Source of the DNA: Liquorilactobacillus mali KCTC 3596 = DSM 20444
Lineage (GTDB): Bacteria > Bacillota > Bacilli > Lactobacillales > Lactobacillaceae
Assembly: GCF_000260415.1 (NCBI RefSeq)
Contig: NZ_BACP01000058.1
Location: 1-58,138, forward strand
Length of the DNA: 58,138 bases
Direction: 5' to 3'
Shown in pieces: positions 27,789 to 37,050 of the stretch. The notes beneath the pieces are model-generated. The model was not told where the DNA came from. It made no database searches and was given only the letters and a program-made list of their open reading frames with translations. Each line of letters starts with the position of its first letter. The stretch's first letter is position 1. The position numbers and the translations under genes were made by a program.

Positions 27789-29114
27789 CTAAAAATTTTG
27801 TAATAACTCTGTAAGATATTCAACACCCTGAGAAAAGTCGCTAACCAAGATGTGTTCATTTGGTGCATGGGCTCCGCTTGCTGCATTATGTACTCCTACT
27901 AACACAATAGGCAGTTTAAGTACGTTCCCAAAACATTCAATTGGTCCACCACCAGCAGCATTAGGAACATATTTTACTTGCCTATCCCCATAAACTTTTT
28001 TCGCAGTAGCCATAGCAAGTTTTACAAATGCATGGTCTGAATCAGAACGAAAAGCATTCTCGCCAAGATTGAATGTGACTTTTAAATCCGCAAAACCATT
28101 TTTCTTCAGATGCGCCTCAACTAGCTTAACCATTTTCTCTGGATCTTGCCCCGGCACTAGACGACAGTCTAATTTAGCCTTTGCATACTTGGGAAGAACT
28201 GTTTTCACTCCTTCACCCTCATAGCCAGAAGTGAGACCATTAATTGTCATCGTTGGTTCATTTACAAAGGCATATGCTGGCTTATCTGTTATAAAATCAC
28301 GTTTTAGGCCAAATGTTTCTTTGACTTTTTCTTCATCAAAATCCATTTGAGCAACTGCTTTTTTCTCCAAATCAGTTAAATCATCAACATCATCATAGAA
28401 ACCATCTACAGTAATTCGTCCATTCTTGTCTTTCAGAGTGGCTAATCCCTGAACAAGTCTCCATGCTGCATTTGGTGCAAAACAAGCAAGTGAAGAGTGC
28501 ATATCAACATCTGCGGTAACTGCTTCAACGTCAAAGCTAACAATCCCCTTCATACCACTAATTACTTCGAAGCGCCCGACAGAATTTTTACCGCCGCCTT
28601 CCCAAATACATGCATCAGCTTTTAGTTCTTTTGCATGCTCTCTAACTGCCTCATCAACATGCAGACTCCCAATTTCTTCTTCTCCTTCGACAAAAAACTT
28701 CAGATTCACTGGAAGTCCTCCATTTTCTTGGAACCACTTCACCATTACGAGGCGCGCCATAAGTTCACCTTTGTCATCACTGGCCCCCCTAGCAACCAAT
28801 TTACCTTCGACAAAAGTCGGATTAAATGGCTCCGTCTTCCATTCGTCCAATGGCTGCGCTGGCTGAACATCATAATGATTGTAAAACAGAACTGTTTTTG
28901 CACTTTTTCCTTCAAACTCTGCATATACAAACGGATTTTGTCCTTCTTTTTCCCATTTTTCAGATTTTTTTGCACCTAACTGTTCAAAAGTCTTTACTAG
29001 CCAATCACTAGCTTCATCAATTCCCTTGTTCTCAGCAGAAACACTTGGAATTGCTAGATAATCAAGAAAATCGTTAAGATGCATTTCTGCATAATTATGT
29101 ATATTTTTGGACAT
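27789..29114 (-). CDS. M20 family dipeptidase
   Basis: Zinc dipeptidase of the M20 family (CNDP/DUG1-type), 441 residues. Metal motifs: YNHYDVQPA (about residues 76-84), GASDDKGELMAR (about 112-123), EGEEEIGS and the C-terminal HAPNEH. A lid/dimerisation domain lies in the middle. Cytoplasmic, no signal peptide. It cleaves imported di- or small peptides and is co-transcribed with the oligopeptide-binding protein. Expression probably depends on the attenuator leader immediately upstream. The GAAAGGGG site precedes the ATG. Confidence 0.92.
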   Translation of the reverse strand: MSKNIHNYAEMHLNDFLDYLAIPSVSAENKGIDEASDWLVKTFEQLGAKKSEKWEKEGQNPFVYAEFEGKSAKTVLFYNHYDVQPAQPLDEWKTEPFNPTFVEGKLVARGASDDKGELMARLVMVKWFQENGGLPVNLKFFVEGEEEIGSLHVDEAVREHAKELKADACIWEGGGKNSVGRFEVISGMKGIVSFDVEAVTADVDMHSSLACFAPNAAWRLVQGLATLKDKNGRITVDGFYDDVDDLTDLEKKAVAQMDFDEEKVKETFGLKRDFITDKPAYAFVNEPTMTINGLTSGYEGEGVKTVLPKYAKAKLDCRLVPGQDPEKMVKLVEAHLKKNGFADLKVTFNLGENAFRSDSDHAFVKLAMATAKKVYGDRQVKYVPNAAGGGPIECFGNVLKLPIVLVGVHNAASGAHAPNEHILVSDFSQGVEYLTELLQNF

Positions 29115-29134
29115 AATAATTCCCCTTTCTCAAA

Positions 29135-29303
29135 CAAAAAAACACCCCAGTTTATCAGCAATGATAAAACTGCGGTGTAATATTGAAAGGTTTCATTTTT
29201 TTAAAATGTTTGTATTTACCAATCACTATCCACATCGCAGTTTTACATGCCGCAATGTGAACCGTGACCAAAAAGCCTACGTCATCGGGTTGCACTGCGG
29301 CAT
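29135..29303 (-). promoter_or_regulatory. Putative transcription attenuator upstream of the dipeptidase-oppA operon
   Basis: Four segments on the minus strand make mutually exclusive stems. Segment 1 (29293-29303), inside the leader ORF, pairs with segment 2 (29247-29257) over 11 bp with one G-U. Segment 2' (29236-29245) pairs perfectly over 10 bp with segment 3 (29165-29174). Segment 3 (29162-29178) pairs with segment 4 (29142-29157), followed by a T-run (29135-29141): an intrinsic terminator. A ribosome stalled at the end of the leader ORF would block segment 1, free segment 2 and prevent termination. Confidence 0.75.
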
Positions 29304-29363
29304 CCTAATAATGACTAGGCTAATAATATTGATTTGCATGTTTAATACTTTTTCGAATGTCAT
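29277..29363 (-). CDS. 28-residue leader peptide of the attenuator
   Basis: A short frame starting MTFEKVLNMQ and ending RMPQCNPMT, then TAG. It has the strong ribosome-binding site AAGGAGG (complement of 29373-29379) 9 nt before the ATG. A promoter lies upstream. Its last codons overlap pairing segment 1 of the terminator/antiterminator switch. No homology is recognised. The ending carries two Pro, one Cys and two Met codons within nine, any of which could be the stalling cue. Confidence 0.7.
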   Translation of the reverse strand: MTFEKVLNMQINIISLVIIRMPQCNPMT

Positions 29364-29415
29364 CAGTGCAATCCTCCTTGTATGAAATGAACTAGTTGTT
29401 TAATTGATGTTTTCC

Positions 29416-29443
29416 ATTCTACTACATTGAGCTTAAATTTCAA
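29416..29443 (-). promoter_or_regulatory. Promoter of the dipeptidase-oppA leader
   Basis: On the minus strand -35 TTGAAA (complement of 29438-29443) and -10 TAGAAT (complement of 29416-29421) with a 16-nt spacer. It lies about 30-40 nt ahead of the leader-ORF ribosome-binding site. Confidence 0.65.
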
Positions 29444-29524
29444 TAGTTAATTTGTATTTAATATTCAAAAATCAATTAATATTATTCATTTTCCTTTCTA
29501 AAACTAAGTCATTCCTAAAATCCA

Positions 29525-29555
29525 TAAAAAAGGACAGCAATTTTTTATGCTGGCC
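29525..29555 (-). terminator. Terminator of the copper operon
   Basis: Minus-strand stem GGCCAGCA (complement of 29548-29555) with TGCTGTCC (complement of 29532-29539), one mismatch. A T-run follows. It is 130 nt after the copZ stop. Confidence 0.6.
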
Positions 29556-29684
29556 CTCAATTATCTTTTGCATTATGTTCGAAATTATTTGACTTATTTT
29601 AGTTCGAAATTAATTACAGTGTTAACCTTATCCACTAAAATTATTGTTATAAACACATTTTTTGTTTCAGTTTTATCATGCATT

Positions 29685-29882
29685 TTATAACTTAATGTTA
29701 TAGTGTGTTCCTTTTAATGATGTCTTCAAATTTTGCTCGTCAAAATCACCTGCAACAACCGCATTTCCGTCAGCAAGACTGACAGCAACTTTTGTTACCC
29801 CTGAAACTCCTGTAAAAGCTTCAGTCACCTTTTTCACACAACCACTGCATTTCATACCAGTAATATCATATGTTTTCTCCAT
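29685..29882 (-). CDS. copZ: Copper chaperone CopZ
   Basis: Cytosolic heavy-metal-associated domain protein of 65 residues, the typical size. The Cu(I) site is MKCSGC in the MxCxxC pattern near the N-terminus. It delivers copper to CopA, CopB or CopY. The frame opens at a GTG at 29891, but GGAG spacing of 8 nt fits the ATG at 29882. Last gene of copY-copB-copA-copZ, about 38 nt after copA. Confidence 0.93.
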   Translation of the reverse strand: MEKTYDITGMKCSGCVKKVTEAFTGVSGVTKVAVSLADGNAVVAGDFDEQNLKTSLKGTHYNIKL

Positions 29883-29920
29883 AGCAATCACTCCTTAATT
29901 TTTATAATCTTTGCACTTTT

Positions 29921-32167
29921 TTAGACGACTGATCTAAAAGATCTAAGACGCAGCGCATTTAATAAAACTGAAACCGAGCTAAAACTCATTGCGGCCCCTG
30001 CAATCATCGGGTTAAGTAATGGACCACCAAATAAATATAATCCTCCCATTGCCACTGGAATTCCCATGATATTATACGCAAAGGCCCAAAAAAGATTCTC
30101 CTTAATGTTATGGATAGTTGCTTTGCTAAGCAGATATGCAGTTACGACATCAAGTAAGTCACTATGCAGCAAGACAATATCAGCTGCATCAATTGCCACA
30201 TCAGTCCCTGAACCAATCGCAATTCCAACGTTGGCTCGCGCCAAAGCAGGTGCATCATTTATTCCATCACCAACCATTCCAACAAGCTTGCTTTCAGCCT
30301 GCAAAGCCTGAACTTGGTTTGCTTTATCTGCTGGCATAACTTCACTTCTAACTGTTTTTATCCCAACTTGTTCAGCAATCGCTGACGCAGTCTTAGCATT
30401 ATCACCAGTCATCATAATAACTTCAATCCCCGCATCCTGCAATTTGGTAACTGCAGTACGACTAGAATTCTTGATAGGATCAGCAATTGCGATAATTCCT
30501 GCTAATTTTGTTCCAAGTCCAAGTAATAATGGTGTCTTTCCTTGTAATGCAAGTTCATCCAACTGATTCTTAATAAAAGATACATCGACCTTGTTCATCA
30601 TCATCAATGACTCATTGCCCAAAATTACTGTTTGATCATCAATAACTGCTTGAATACCTTTGCCCGCTACTGATTGGAAATCTGAGACAACTTTGGTCTT
30701 CATATCATGTTCCTTGGCATACATCATAATTGCCTTTGCAAGAGGGTGCTCAGAATTATACTCTAGTGCCTCGGCAAATTCCATAACGTCTTTTTTTGTA
30801 AGATTATTAAAAGACAAAATATTAGTAACACTTGGAACTCCAGTTGTTATTGTACCAGTTTTGTCTAGCACAATTGCTTGAATATTCTGCAGCGACTCAA
30901 GTGCTGTTCCACTCTTAAAGAACACCCCATTATCTGCTCCTTTACCTGTTCCGACCATTATTGCTGTTGGTGTTGCCAATCCAAGTGCACAAGGGCAGGC
31001 AATTACTAAGACGGCAATCATAATTGTCAATGAGAAACTAAACGATTCATTGCCAATAGAGTACCAGCCCAATCCAGCTAATAATGCCAAAGCAATAACC
31101 GTTGGTACGAAAATAGCAGATACTTTATCAGCAATTTTTGCAATTGGAGCCTTCTGAGCCTGTGCATCTTCTACTAACTTAATAATTTGGGACAAAACCG
31201 TTTCTTTTTGCTCCTTCGTAATCCTAAATTTAAAAGAACCAATTTGATTTAGGCTACCTCCAAATACACTATCTCCAAGTTTTTTTGATATTGGCATGCT
31301 TTCGCCCGTCAACAATGACTCATCAACAGTCGAATTTCCTTCAATAATTTGTCCATCTGCTGGAATTTTCTGCCCAGGACGAACAATAACAATATCTCCA
31401 ACCTTTACATCAGATAACAGTCGTTCTTCTTCCTGTCCATTAATTATTACGTTTGCGGTTTTGGGTGCTAAATCCAACAACTTTTTTATTGCTGTTGACG
31501 TTTTTCCTTTTGAAACTGTTTCAAAATATTTTCCTAGTGTGATTAAAGTCAGTATTGTTCCAGCAGCCTCATAATAAAGGTCATCAGAGTAACTATAATT
31601 ACCTGAAATCACCTGAAATGTTCCAAAAAAACTGTACACTAGAGCAGCACCAGAACCTAGCGCAACAAGTGAATCCATATTGGGATGCCCCTTTGCTAAG
31701 GTCTTAAAACCGATTTTGAAATAGTCGATATTCAAGATAACTACAGGTATTGCCAATATCAATTCAACAGCCACAAAAATTCGCGGATTAGAATTCGGCT
31801 GTATGAAACCTGGCAGCCAAAACCCCAGCATTGAACCCATTGCAAGATACAAAAGTGGAACTGTAAAGATAGCCGAATAAAAAAACTGACTCCATAATTT
31901 ATTTATCTGTTGCGTTTTACTAAATGTTCGTTGTTCTATCTCATCAGATGTTCCTTCAAGACGTTTGGCACCATAACCTGCATCAACAACCGTTGAAATG
32001 ATTTTCTGCTCATCAAGAGACTTGGGATCATATGCCACATTCATCTTTTCAGTTGTCAAATTTACACTAACATCAGACACACCTGCCAACTTACTGACTG
32101 CTTTTTCAATTGTCAAAGAACATGACGCGCACACCATACCATCAATTGCATAGTCTTCTCTTTTCAT
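29921..32167 (-). CDS. copA: Copper-exporting P1B-type ATPase CopA
   Basis: Membrane Cu(I) pump, 748 residues. A single N-terminal metal-binding domain has MVCASC. The transmembrane copper motif is CPCALGLATP. The phosphorylation site is DKTGTIT, the actuator TGES, and the ATP-domain hinge GDGINDAPAL. The start overlaps the copB stop by one base (TGATG), with a GAGGT site inside copB, so translation is coupled. CPC marks it as the P1B-1 class for Cu(I). Confidence 0.95.
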   Translation of the reverse strand: MKREDYAIDGMVCASCSLTIEKAVSKLAGVSDVSVNLTTEKMNVAYDPKSLDEQKIISTVVDAGYGAKRLEGTSDEIEQRTFSKTQQINKLWSQFFYSAIFTVPLLYLAMGSMLGFWLPGFIQPNSNPRIFVAVELILAIPVVILNIDYFKIGFKTLAKGHPNMDSLVALGSGAALVYSFFGTFQVISGNYSYSDDLYYEAAGTILTLITLGKYFETVSKGKTSTAIKKLLDLAPKTANVIINGQEEERLLSDVKVGDIVIVRPGQKIPADGQIIEGNSTVDESLLTGESMPISKKLGDSVFGGSLNQIGSFKFRITKEQKETVLSQIIKLVEDAQAQKAPIAKIADKVSAIFVPTVIALALLAGLGWYSIGNESFSFSLTIMIAVLVIACPCALGLATPTAIMVGTGKGADNGVFFKSGTALESLQNIQAIVLDKTGTITTGVPSVTNILSFNNLTKKDVMEFAEALEYNSEHPLAKAIMMYAKEHDMKTKVVSDFQSVAGKGIQAVIDDQTVILGNESLMMMNKVDVSFIKNQLDELALQGKTPLLLGLGTKLAGIIAIADPIKNSSRTAVTKLQDAGIEVIMMTGDNAKTASAIAEQVGIKTVRSEVMPADKANQVQALQAESKLVGMVGDGINDAPALARANVGIAIGSGTDVAIDAADIVLLHSDLLDVVTAYLLSKATIHNIKENLFWAFAYNIMGIPVAMGGLYLFGGPLLNPMIAGAAMSFSSVSVLLNALRLRSFRSVV

Positions 32168-34308
32168 CAGTCACTTACCTCAAGTTTCAATGTCATTGCA
32201 TTTAAAGCGACAATAATAGTTGAAAGCGACATCACAATTGCCCCAACTGCTGGACTCAAAATAAGGCCTATTCCTGCAAGAAGCCCTGCCGCAAGTGGTA
32301 ATGCAACAATATTGTACCCTGCACCCCACCAAAGATTCTCAACCATTTTTCGATTAGTTGCTTTTGCAAGATATAAGAAGTTCAAAACATCTTTAGGATT
32401 ACTCTTAACCAAAATTACATCAGCTGAATCAATTGCCACATCAGTCCCCGCTCCAATCGCAACACCTATGTCGGCTCTCATTAAACTGGGAGCGTCGTTG
32501 ACTCCATCGCCAATCATCATCACGTGGTGACTTTCATTTTGATACTGTCTGACAATCTTTTCTTTATCTTCCGGTTTCAAATTTGCCTTAACAATGATTT
32601 CACCAAGTTGTTGAGCTACTTTTTGAGCAGCTAATTCATTATCGCCAGTTAACATAACAGGTTCAATTCCCAGTTTATGCAGTTCAGTAATAAAAGCCTT
32701 TGACTCTGGCTTAACTTGATCACCTTGAGCGACAAAACCCAGAACCTCTTTACTGCTGCTTATCAAGTAACTAATCGAATTTCCTTTTTGAGCTAAAGCG
32801 GCAAAATGTACTTGGTTGAACTCAATATTATTTTTCTTCAAATAGTCTGCCGTTACAATACTATATTCATGACCAGCAATTGTACCAGTGATACCTACAC
32901 CCTTAACCGTCTGGGCATTAGATGCAGAACCCGTTTTTAACTTTCTATTCCTTATTTCAGCAAGAATACCTGCAGCTAACGGATGACTCGAATTTGCCTC
33001 TAGTTGTGCCATTAAACTCAAAACTTCATTATCTGAATAATCTGAATGCAAGCTTTTGACCTCATTTACCTTAAAAACACCTTCGGTTAAAGTCCCTGTC
33101 TTATCCATTAAAATAACATCTAAATGCTTGACCTGTTCCAAAGCTGTTCGATTTCGAATTAATAATCCATGTGCTGCTGCCAGTGAAGTGCTTCTAGAAA
33201 CTACAAGTGGAATAGCCAATCCCAGTGCATGTGGACAAGCAATCACTAAGACTGCAACAGCCCGATTGAGTGCAGTACTCATATCTGCGAGATTCAGCCA
33301 AGCTAAAAATGCAATAATTCCGATCAATAATGCCGCGTAAAATAGCCACTTGGATACCAAATCAGCAATTGATTCGGCCTTTGACTTATCTTTCTGTGCC
33401 TGGTCCACAAGCTTGCCAACTTGCGCCAAATAACTATTCTCACCAATTCCAGTGACCGCAACAAGAAGTGTTCCATCTCCATTCAACGAACCACCAATAA
33501 CTTTATCTTTTTCTTTCTTTAAAATAGCTTTAGATTCACCCGTCACCAACGATTCATTCACAGAACTTATCCCCCCGACAATCTCCCCATCGGCTGGTAT
33601 TTTTTCTCCTGCCAAAACCTTAACTTGTTGGCCCTCTTTCAACTTACTCAATGGCACATCGACCATTTTTTCGCCTTCGATCACATGTGCTTCACCTGGC
33701 AATAAAGCAGCCATCTTCTCAAGCGCATTGCCCGCATTCATCGTAGCATTCATCTCAATCCAATGTCCAAGCAACATGATGACAATTAGACTTGCTAATT
33801 CCCAAAAAAAGTCCATTACATGTGGCACACCAGTGATAAAATGATTCATAATAAAAGCATATAGACTATAAATGTAAGCTACACTAATACCCAACGTAAT
33901 CAACGTCATCATTGCTGGGCTTTTTTCTCTTATTTCCTGCCATGCTCCGGTATAAAACGGCTGACCACCATAGAAAAAAAGAAATGTTCCTAGCAATAGA
34001 ACCAACCAATCTGAACCAGGAAATGATAGGTCAAAAGGAAGTTCAATCCCCATAAATGATGAAAGTATAAATATCGGCAAAGCAACTACAAACGAGATCC
34101 AAAACTTTTGTTTGAAATTACCCATGTGATGCATGTGTCCAGCACTCATATCATGCCCCATCTGGCTGTGATTCATTTCCTGCATGTCATGATGTCCCAT
34201 CTGGTCATGATTCATATCGGACATATCATGATGCTGCATTTCACCATGATTCATTTCCAATATGTTATGGCGCTCCATCTTCGAATTTTCTTTCCCATTA
34301 TTCTTCAT
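32167..34308 (-). CDS. copB: CopB-type copper P-type ATPase with His/Met-rich N-terminus
   Basis: P1B-type ATPase of 713 residues. Instead of an HMA domain, the first 75 residues are packed with His and Met repeats (MNHGEMQHHDMSDMNHDQ and following). The membrane motif is CPHALGLAIP, the P1B-3 type attributed to Cu(II)/Cu(I)/Ag(I) export. DKTGTLTEG, TGES and GDGVNDAPSL are intact. The open frame begins with a GTG at 34323, but the GGGGG site lies 8 nt before the ATG at 34308. Second gene of the cop operon, 31 nt after copY. Confidence 0.93.
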   Translation of the reverse strand: MKNNGKENSKMERHNILEMNHGEMQHHDMSDMNHDQMGHHDMQEMNHSQMGHDMSAGHMHHMGNFKQKFWISFVVALPIFILSSFMGIELPFDLSFPGSDWLVLLLGTFLFFYGGQPFYTGAWQEIREKSPAMMTLITLGISVAYIYSLYAFIMNHFITGVPHVMDFFWELASLIVIMLLGHWIEMNATMNAGNALEKMAALLPGEAHVIEGEKMVDVPLSKLKEGQQVKVLAGEKIPADGEIVGGISSVNESLVTGESKAILKKEKDKVIGGSLNGDGTLLVAVTGIGENSYLAQVGKLVDQAQKDKSKAESIADLVSKWLFYAALLIGIIAFLAWLNLADMSTALNRAVAVLVIACPHALGLAIPLVVSRSTSLAAAHGLLIRNRTALEQVKHLDVILMDKTGTLTEGVFKVNEVKSLHSDYSDNEVLSLMAQLEANSSHPLAAGILAEIRNRKLKTGSASNAQTVKGVGITGTIAGHEYSIVTADYLKKNNIEFNQVHFAALAQKGNSISYLISSSKEVLGFVAQGDQVKPESKAFITELHKLGIEPVMLTGDNELAAQKVAQQLGEIIVKANLKPEDKEKIVRQYQNESHHVMMIGDGVNDAPSLMRADIGVAIGAGTDVAIDSADVILVKSNPKDVLNFLYLAKATNRKMVENLWWGAGYNIVALPLAAGLLAGIGLILSPAVGAIVMSLSTIIVALNAMTLKLEVSD

Positions 34309-34339
34309 ATACTTAACCCCCACTTATTTTCTGGTAAGT

Positions 34340-34780
34340 CTAACAACATTCATTTTTCATTCCTGCGGGTAAACAATCGCATTTCACCATTTCTGGTGCA
34401 GTTTTACTTTTACGTTCTAATATTTTCTGCAGTTCTTTAATATCTGAACGGCTTAATTCTAATTTTGAAAGTAACTCAATTACAATTTTTCCCTTTTTCA
34501 TATTGCATAAATGGTCAAATAATTCCGTAACATTCTCATTCATTGCCTCTTTTTCTCCAACAGTTGGATGATAGATAAACTTGCGTCCATCCTTCACAGT
34601 CTTCAAAATTTTTTTATTTACAAGTCTTCTTAACAAAGTTTTGATTGTAGATTCTGTCCAAGTACGCTTTTGCTGCATCAGTTTAATTACTTCAGAACTA
34701 CTTGCTCCATTCTTGGTCCAAATAATTCGCATTAATTCCCATTCTGCGGGACTCATTTTTGTCGCATCGATTGCTGTCAT
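34340..34780 (-). CDS. copY: CopY copper-responsive repressor
   Basis: Winged-helix repressor of the BlaI/CopY family, 146 residues. The N-terminal DNA-binding domain has MSPAEWELMRIIW and TWTESTIKTLLRRLVNKK. The C-terminal metal-binding tail is KCDCLPAGMKNECC. Enterococcal CopY uses CxCxxxxCxC; here the second pair is adjacent (CC) and the spacing is longer. It binds the two cop boxes upstream and is released by copper from CopZ. First gene of the operon. Confidence 0.93.
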   Translation of the reverse strand: MTAIDATKMSPAEWELMRIIWTKNGASSSEVIKLMQQKRTWTESTIKTLLRRLVNKKILKTVKDGRKFIYHPTVGEKEAMNENVTELFDHLCNMKKGKIVIELLSKLELSRSDIKELQKILERKSKTAPEMVKCDCLPAGMKNECC

Positions 34781-34806
34781 TTATGTCACCCTTTTTTATT
34801 TTCGTC

Positions 34807-34856
34807 TACAGTTGTAACCATAAATGTATGATATTACCAAAATTTACATTTGTCAA
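34807..34856 (-). promoter_or_regulatory. cop promoter with two cop boxes
   Basis: Cop box 1 TACAGTTGTA (34807-34816) matches TACANNTGTA exactly. Cop box 2 TACATTTGTC (34845-34854) differs at one base. On the minus strand -35 TTGACA (complement of 34851-34856) and -10 TATCAT (complement of 34828-34833) are 17 nt apart. Box 2 overlaps the -35 and box 1 lies just downstream of the -10, ideal for repression by CopY. Confidence 0.92.
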
Positions 34857-34975
34857 CAAAGATGATGGATTATCAAAAAATTATTTGCATTATTTATTAA
34901 TGTAAATAAAAAAGTTTCAGCATTAATTGATTTTCATCTATTAGTACTGAAACTAATCTTAAATTTTAATTTATA

Positions 34976-35665
34976 TCATTTTATCAAGTTTCCCATTAAC
35001 TGTCGGATATCTTCAGTCTTCATTACATCACAATAAATATGATTCATAATTTTCAACTCCGCTTCGTGCACATCCATCGTTGCTCCAGCACAGGCATCCT
35101 CAGCAACAATGACGTTAAACCCGCGATCAGCTAAGTCTCGTACAGATGTTGCCACACACTGATCTGTAACAACGCCGGTGACTACTACTGTTTTAATTTG
35201 TAAATTATTCAACAACTGTACATAAGCTGTTCCATTAACAACACTATCCGTTGATTTTTCAACAATAATATCTTCTTTTTCAGGGGCAAGCGCATCAATA
35301 ATTTGTGAACCATAGGATGTTTTTTGCAACAAAATATTATTCCACCCTGGTCGTCGTTGCACAGGTGAGCGGTCTCGACCATCTTTTCTAAAACTTGCAA
35401 TTCGAGCATAGGAAACTAACATATCTTCTTTACGAAAAAAATTCAATAGTTTCCTATTATTTGGAATGACAACTTGGTTAACCCGTTCGTAAAAGGGACG
35501 CCACTGCTCAAAAGTAGCTTCTTCTTTGAACTTCACGGCATCTCCAAAATCATCAAGTACAAATTCATTTTGCATATCTACGACTAAAAGAATTGTACTG
35601 TCCTTCTCAATCGGGTAAACAAAATCTCCACTATCGTTTGTTGAATAATATAAAGTATCTTCCAT
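34976..35665 (-). CDS. Isochorismatase-like cysteine hydrolase
   Basis: Cysteine hydrolase of the isochorismatase/nicotinamidase fold, 229 residues. The catalytic aspartate is in LLVVDMQNEF. The lysine is in IVEKSTDS. The cis-peptide and catalytic cysteine are in VVTGVVTDQCVATSVRDL. It ends a three-gene operon after a permease and a glutamine-synthetase-like ligase. An amide or amidase-like reaction on the imported compound is plausible. The GGAGGAG site supports the ATG. Confidence 0.87.
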   Translation of the reverse strand: MEDTLYYSTNDSGDFVYPIEKDSTILLVVDMQNEFVLDDFGDAVKFKEEATFEQWRPFYERVNQVVIPNNRKLLNFFRKEDMLVSYARIASFRKDGRDRSPVQRRPGWNNILLQKTSYGSQIIDALAPEKEDIIVEKSTDSVVNGTAYVQLLNNLQIKTVVVTGVVTDQCVATSVRDLADRGFNVIVAEDACAGATMDVHEAELKIMNHIYCDVMKTEDIRQLMGNLIK

Positions 35666-35691
35666 TCATAGACTCCTCCGTTATCTGCCAT

Positions 35692-37023
35692 TTAGCTAAT
35701 TCTTCTCTTATATGAGATTACTATTCCTATTAGTATCCAAATAATCACAATGTATGGAAATAAATTCATTGGAAAACTTGGAATCGGCCAAAGATTACTG
35801 TAAATAGGATAAATCAGTACACACGTTCCCATTATTGGTGAAAATAAGTGCTTCCAAAAGGAGAAAAACTCACGATGTTGCATGAAATACTTAATTGCTC
35901 CAATATTAACCATTACATAAACCAGTAACAGTGATAATGTTCCCAATGTTCCGCAATAATTATAGAAATTAGTTGGCCCAACCTTTAGCCCAAAAATTAT
36001 ATATGCAACTAAAGCAACCACAGAAACCGTATCTAAAGCATGCTTAGGGGTCGCAACTAATGACTTATTTACCGAAAACCAAGATGTAAGATAGCCGTTA
36101 TCTGCCAAGGCCTTCATCATGAATGCTGCAGCATTCATTGCACCTAAATAGCAGGCAAAAAAGCTTGTGCAACTTGCAAAATCAATAAACACCGCCATAT
36201 AATTTCCTACGTATCGGGTAGCTAAATAATTTAATGGTGCTGATGAATTAGCAAGTTTCGTAATATTACTTGTTCCAAAACCAATAACTTGCGCATAACT
36301 AACAACTACATAAAAGATAACTGCAAAAATTACGGTTCCTAAAATTGCCACGGTAATTGCTTTTTTAGGCTTTTTCGCTTGGGGAGCAACTGTTGCAGCT
36401 CCTTCAAAACCAGCAAATGACAACAGTGCAAAAACCATTCCGGTTCCTAAACCACTTAAAGGCGTACCAGACAAAGTAAAAGGTTTAACTGAATTACCAT
36501 TATCGCCACCAGAAAAAATAATTATTAATGCTAAGATTGCCAAAGCTGCAACCGAAATCAATTCAAGAACCAAGGCAAACCTTGTTGAAAACTCAATCCC
36601 TTTATGACTTAACCACCAGCCAGCCACCAATGCAATTACGATATAAAATGGAATTGGTAAGTCAATATCAAAATGTTTCAAGAATACATCAGCAAAGTTA
36701 GAAAATATACTCACACATCCGACCGTAAAAGAAATATATGTAAGCGTTAAAGCCCAACCAGATAAAAATCCTATTCTTTCACCCAATGCTTTAGAATTAT
36801 ACGCGTATGCTGAACCTTCACCTGGAATATGATGCGCTAACTCAACAAAAGATATCCCGACAAAAAAAATTCCAAGACCACCTAAGATAAATGCCAGTGG
36901 AATTGCAGAGCCCGCTGCAGTCGCAGTCCCGGCAGTATTAAATGCCATCGCTCCAGTTGGTGCAACCACTGCTATCGATAGACCAAAAACCTCTAATAAA
37001 GATAATTTTTTCTCTTCTTTCAT
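35692..37023 (-). CDS. APC-superfamily amino acid/amine permease
   Basis: Integral membrane transporter of 443 residues with about 12 membrane segments. The first helix region has VAPTGAMAFNTAG, a G-rich substrate-binding stretch typical of the APC family. Middle gene between the ligase and the hydrolase, 26 nt from both. It probably imports the amine or amino acid those enzymes use. The exact substrate cannot be told. Confidence 0.9.
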   Translation of the reverse strand: MKEEKKLSLLEVFGLSIAVVAPTGAMAFNTAGTATAAGSAIPLAFILGGLGIFFVGISFVELAHHIPGEGSAYAYNSKALGERIGFLSGWALTLTYISFTVGCVSIFSNFADVFLKHFDIDLPIPFYIVIALVAGWWLSHKGIEFSTRFALVLELISVAALAILALIIIFSGGDNGNSVKPFTLSGTPLSGLGTGMVFALLSFAGFEGAATVAPQAKKPKKAITVAILGTVIFAVIFYVVVSYAQVIGFGTSNITKLANSSAPLNYLATRYVGNYMAVFIDFASCTSFFACYLGAMNAAAFMMKALADNGYLTSWFSVNKSLVATPKHALDTVSVVALVAYIIFGLKVGPTNFYNYCGTLGTLSLLLVYVMVNIGAIKYFMQHREFFSFWKHLFSPIMGTCVLIYPIYSNLWPIPSFPMNLFPYIVIIWILIGIVISYKRRIS

Positions 37024-37050
37024 TTTTCCCTCTCATTTCATATCTTCATA

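Noticed and set aside
29107-29385. A plus-strand open frame of 92 codons over the attenuator
   Set aside because: It is antisense to the leader ORF, terminator and promoter, and has no ribosome-binding site.
34120-34300. Repeated CATGATG motifs resembling a repeat array
   Set aside because: They are the codons for the His/Met-rich CopB N-terminus.
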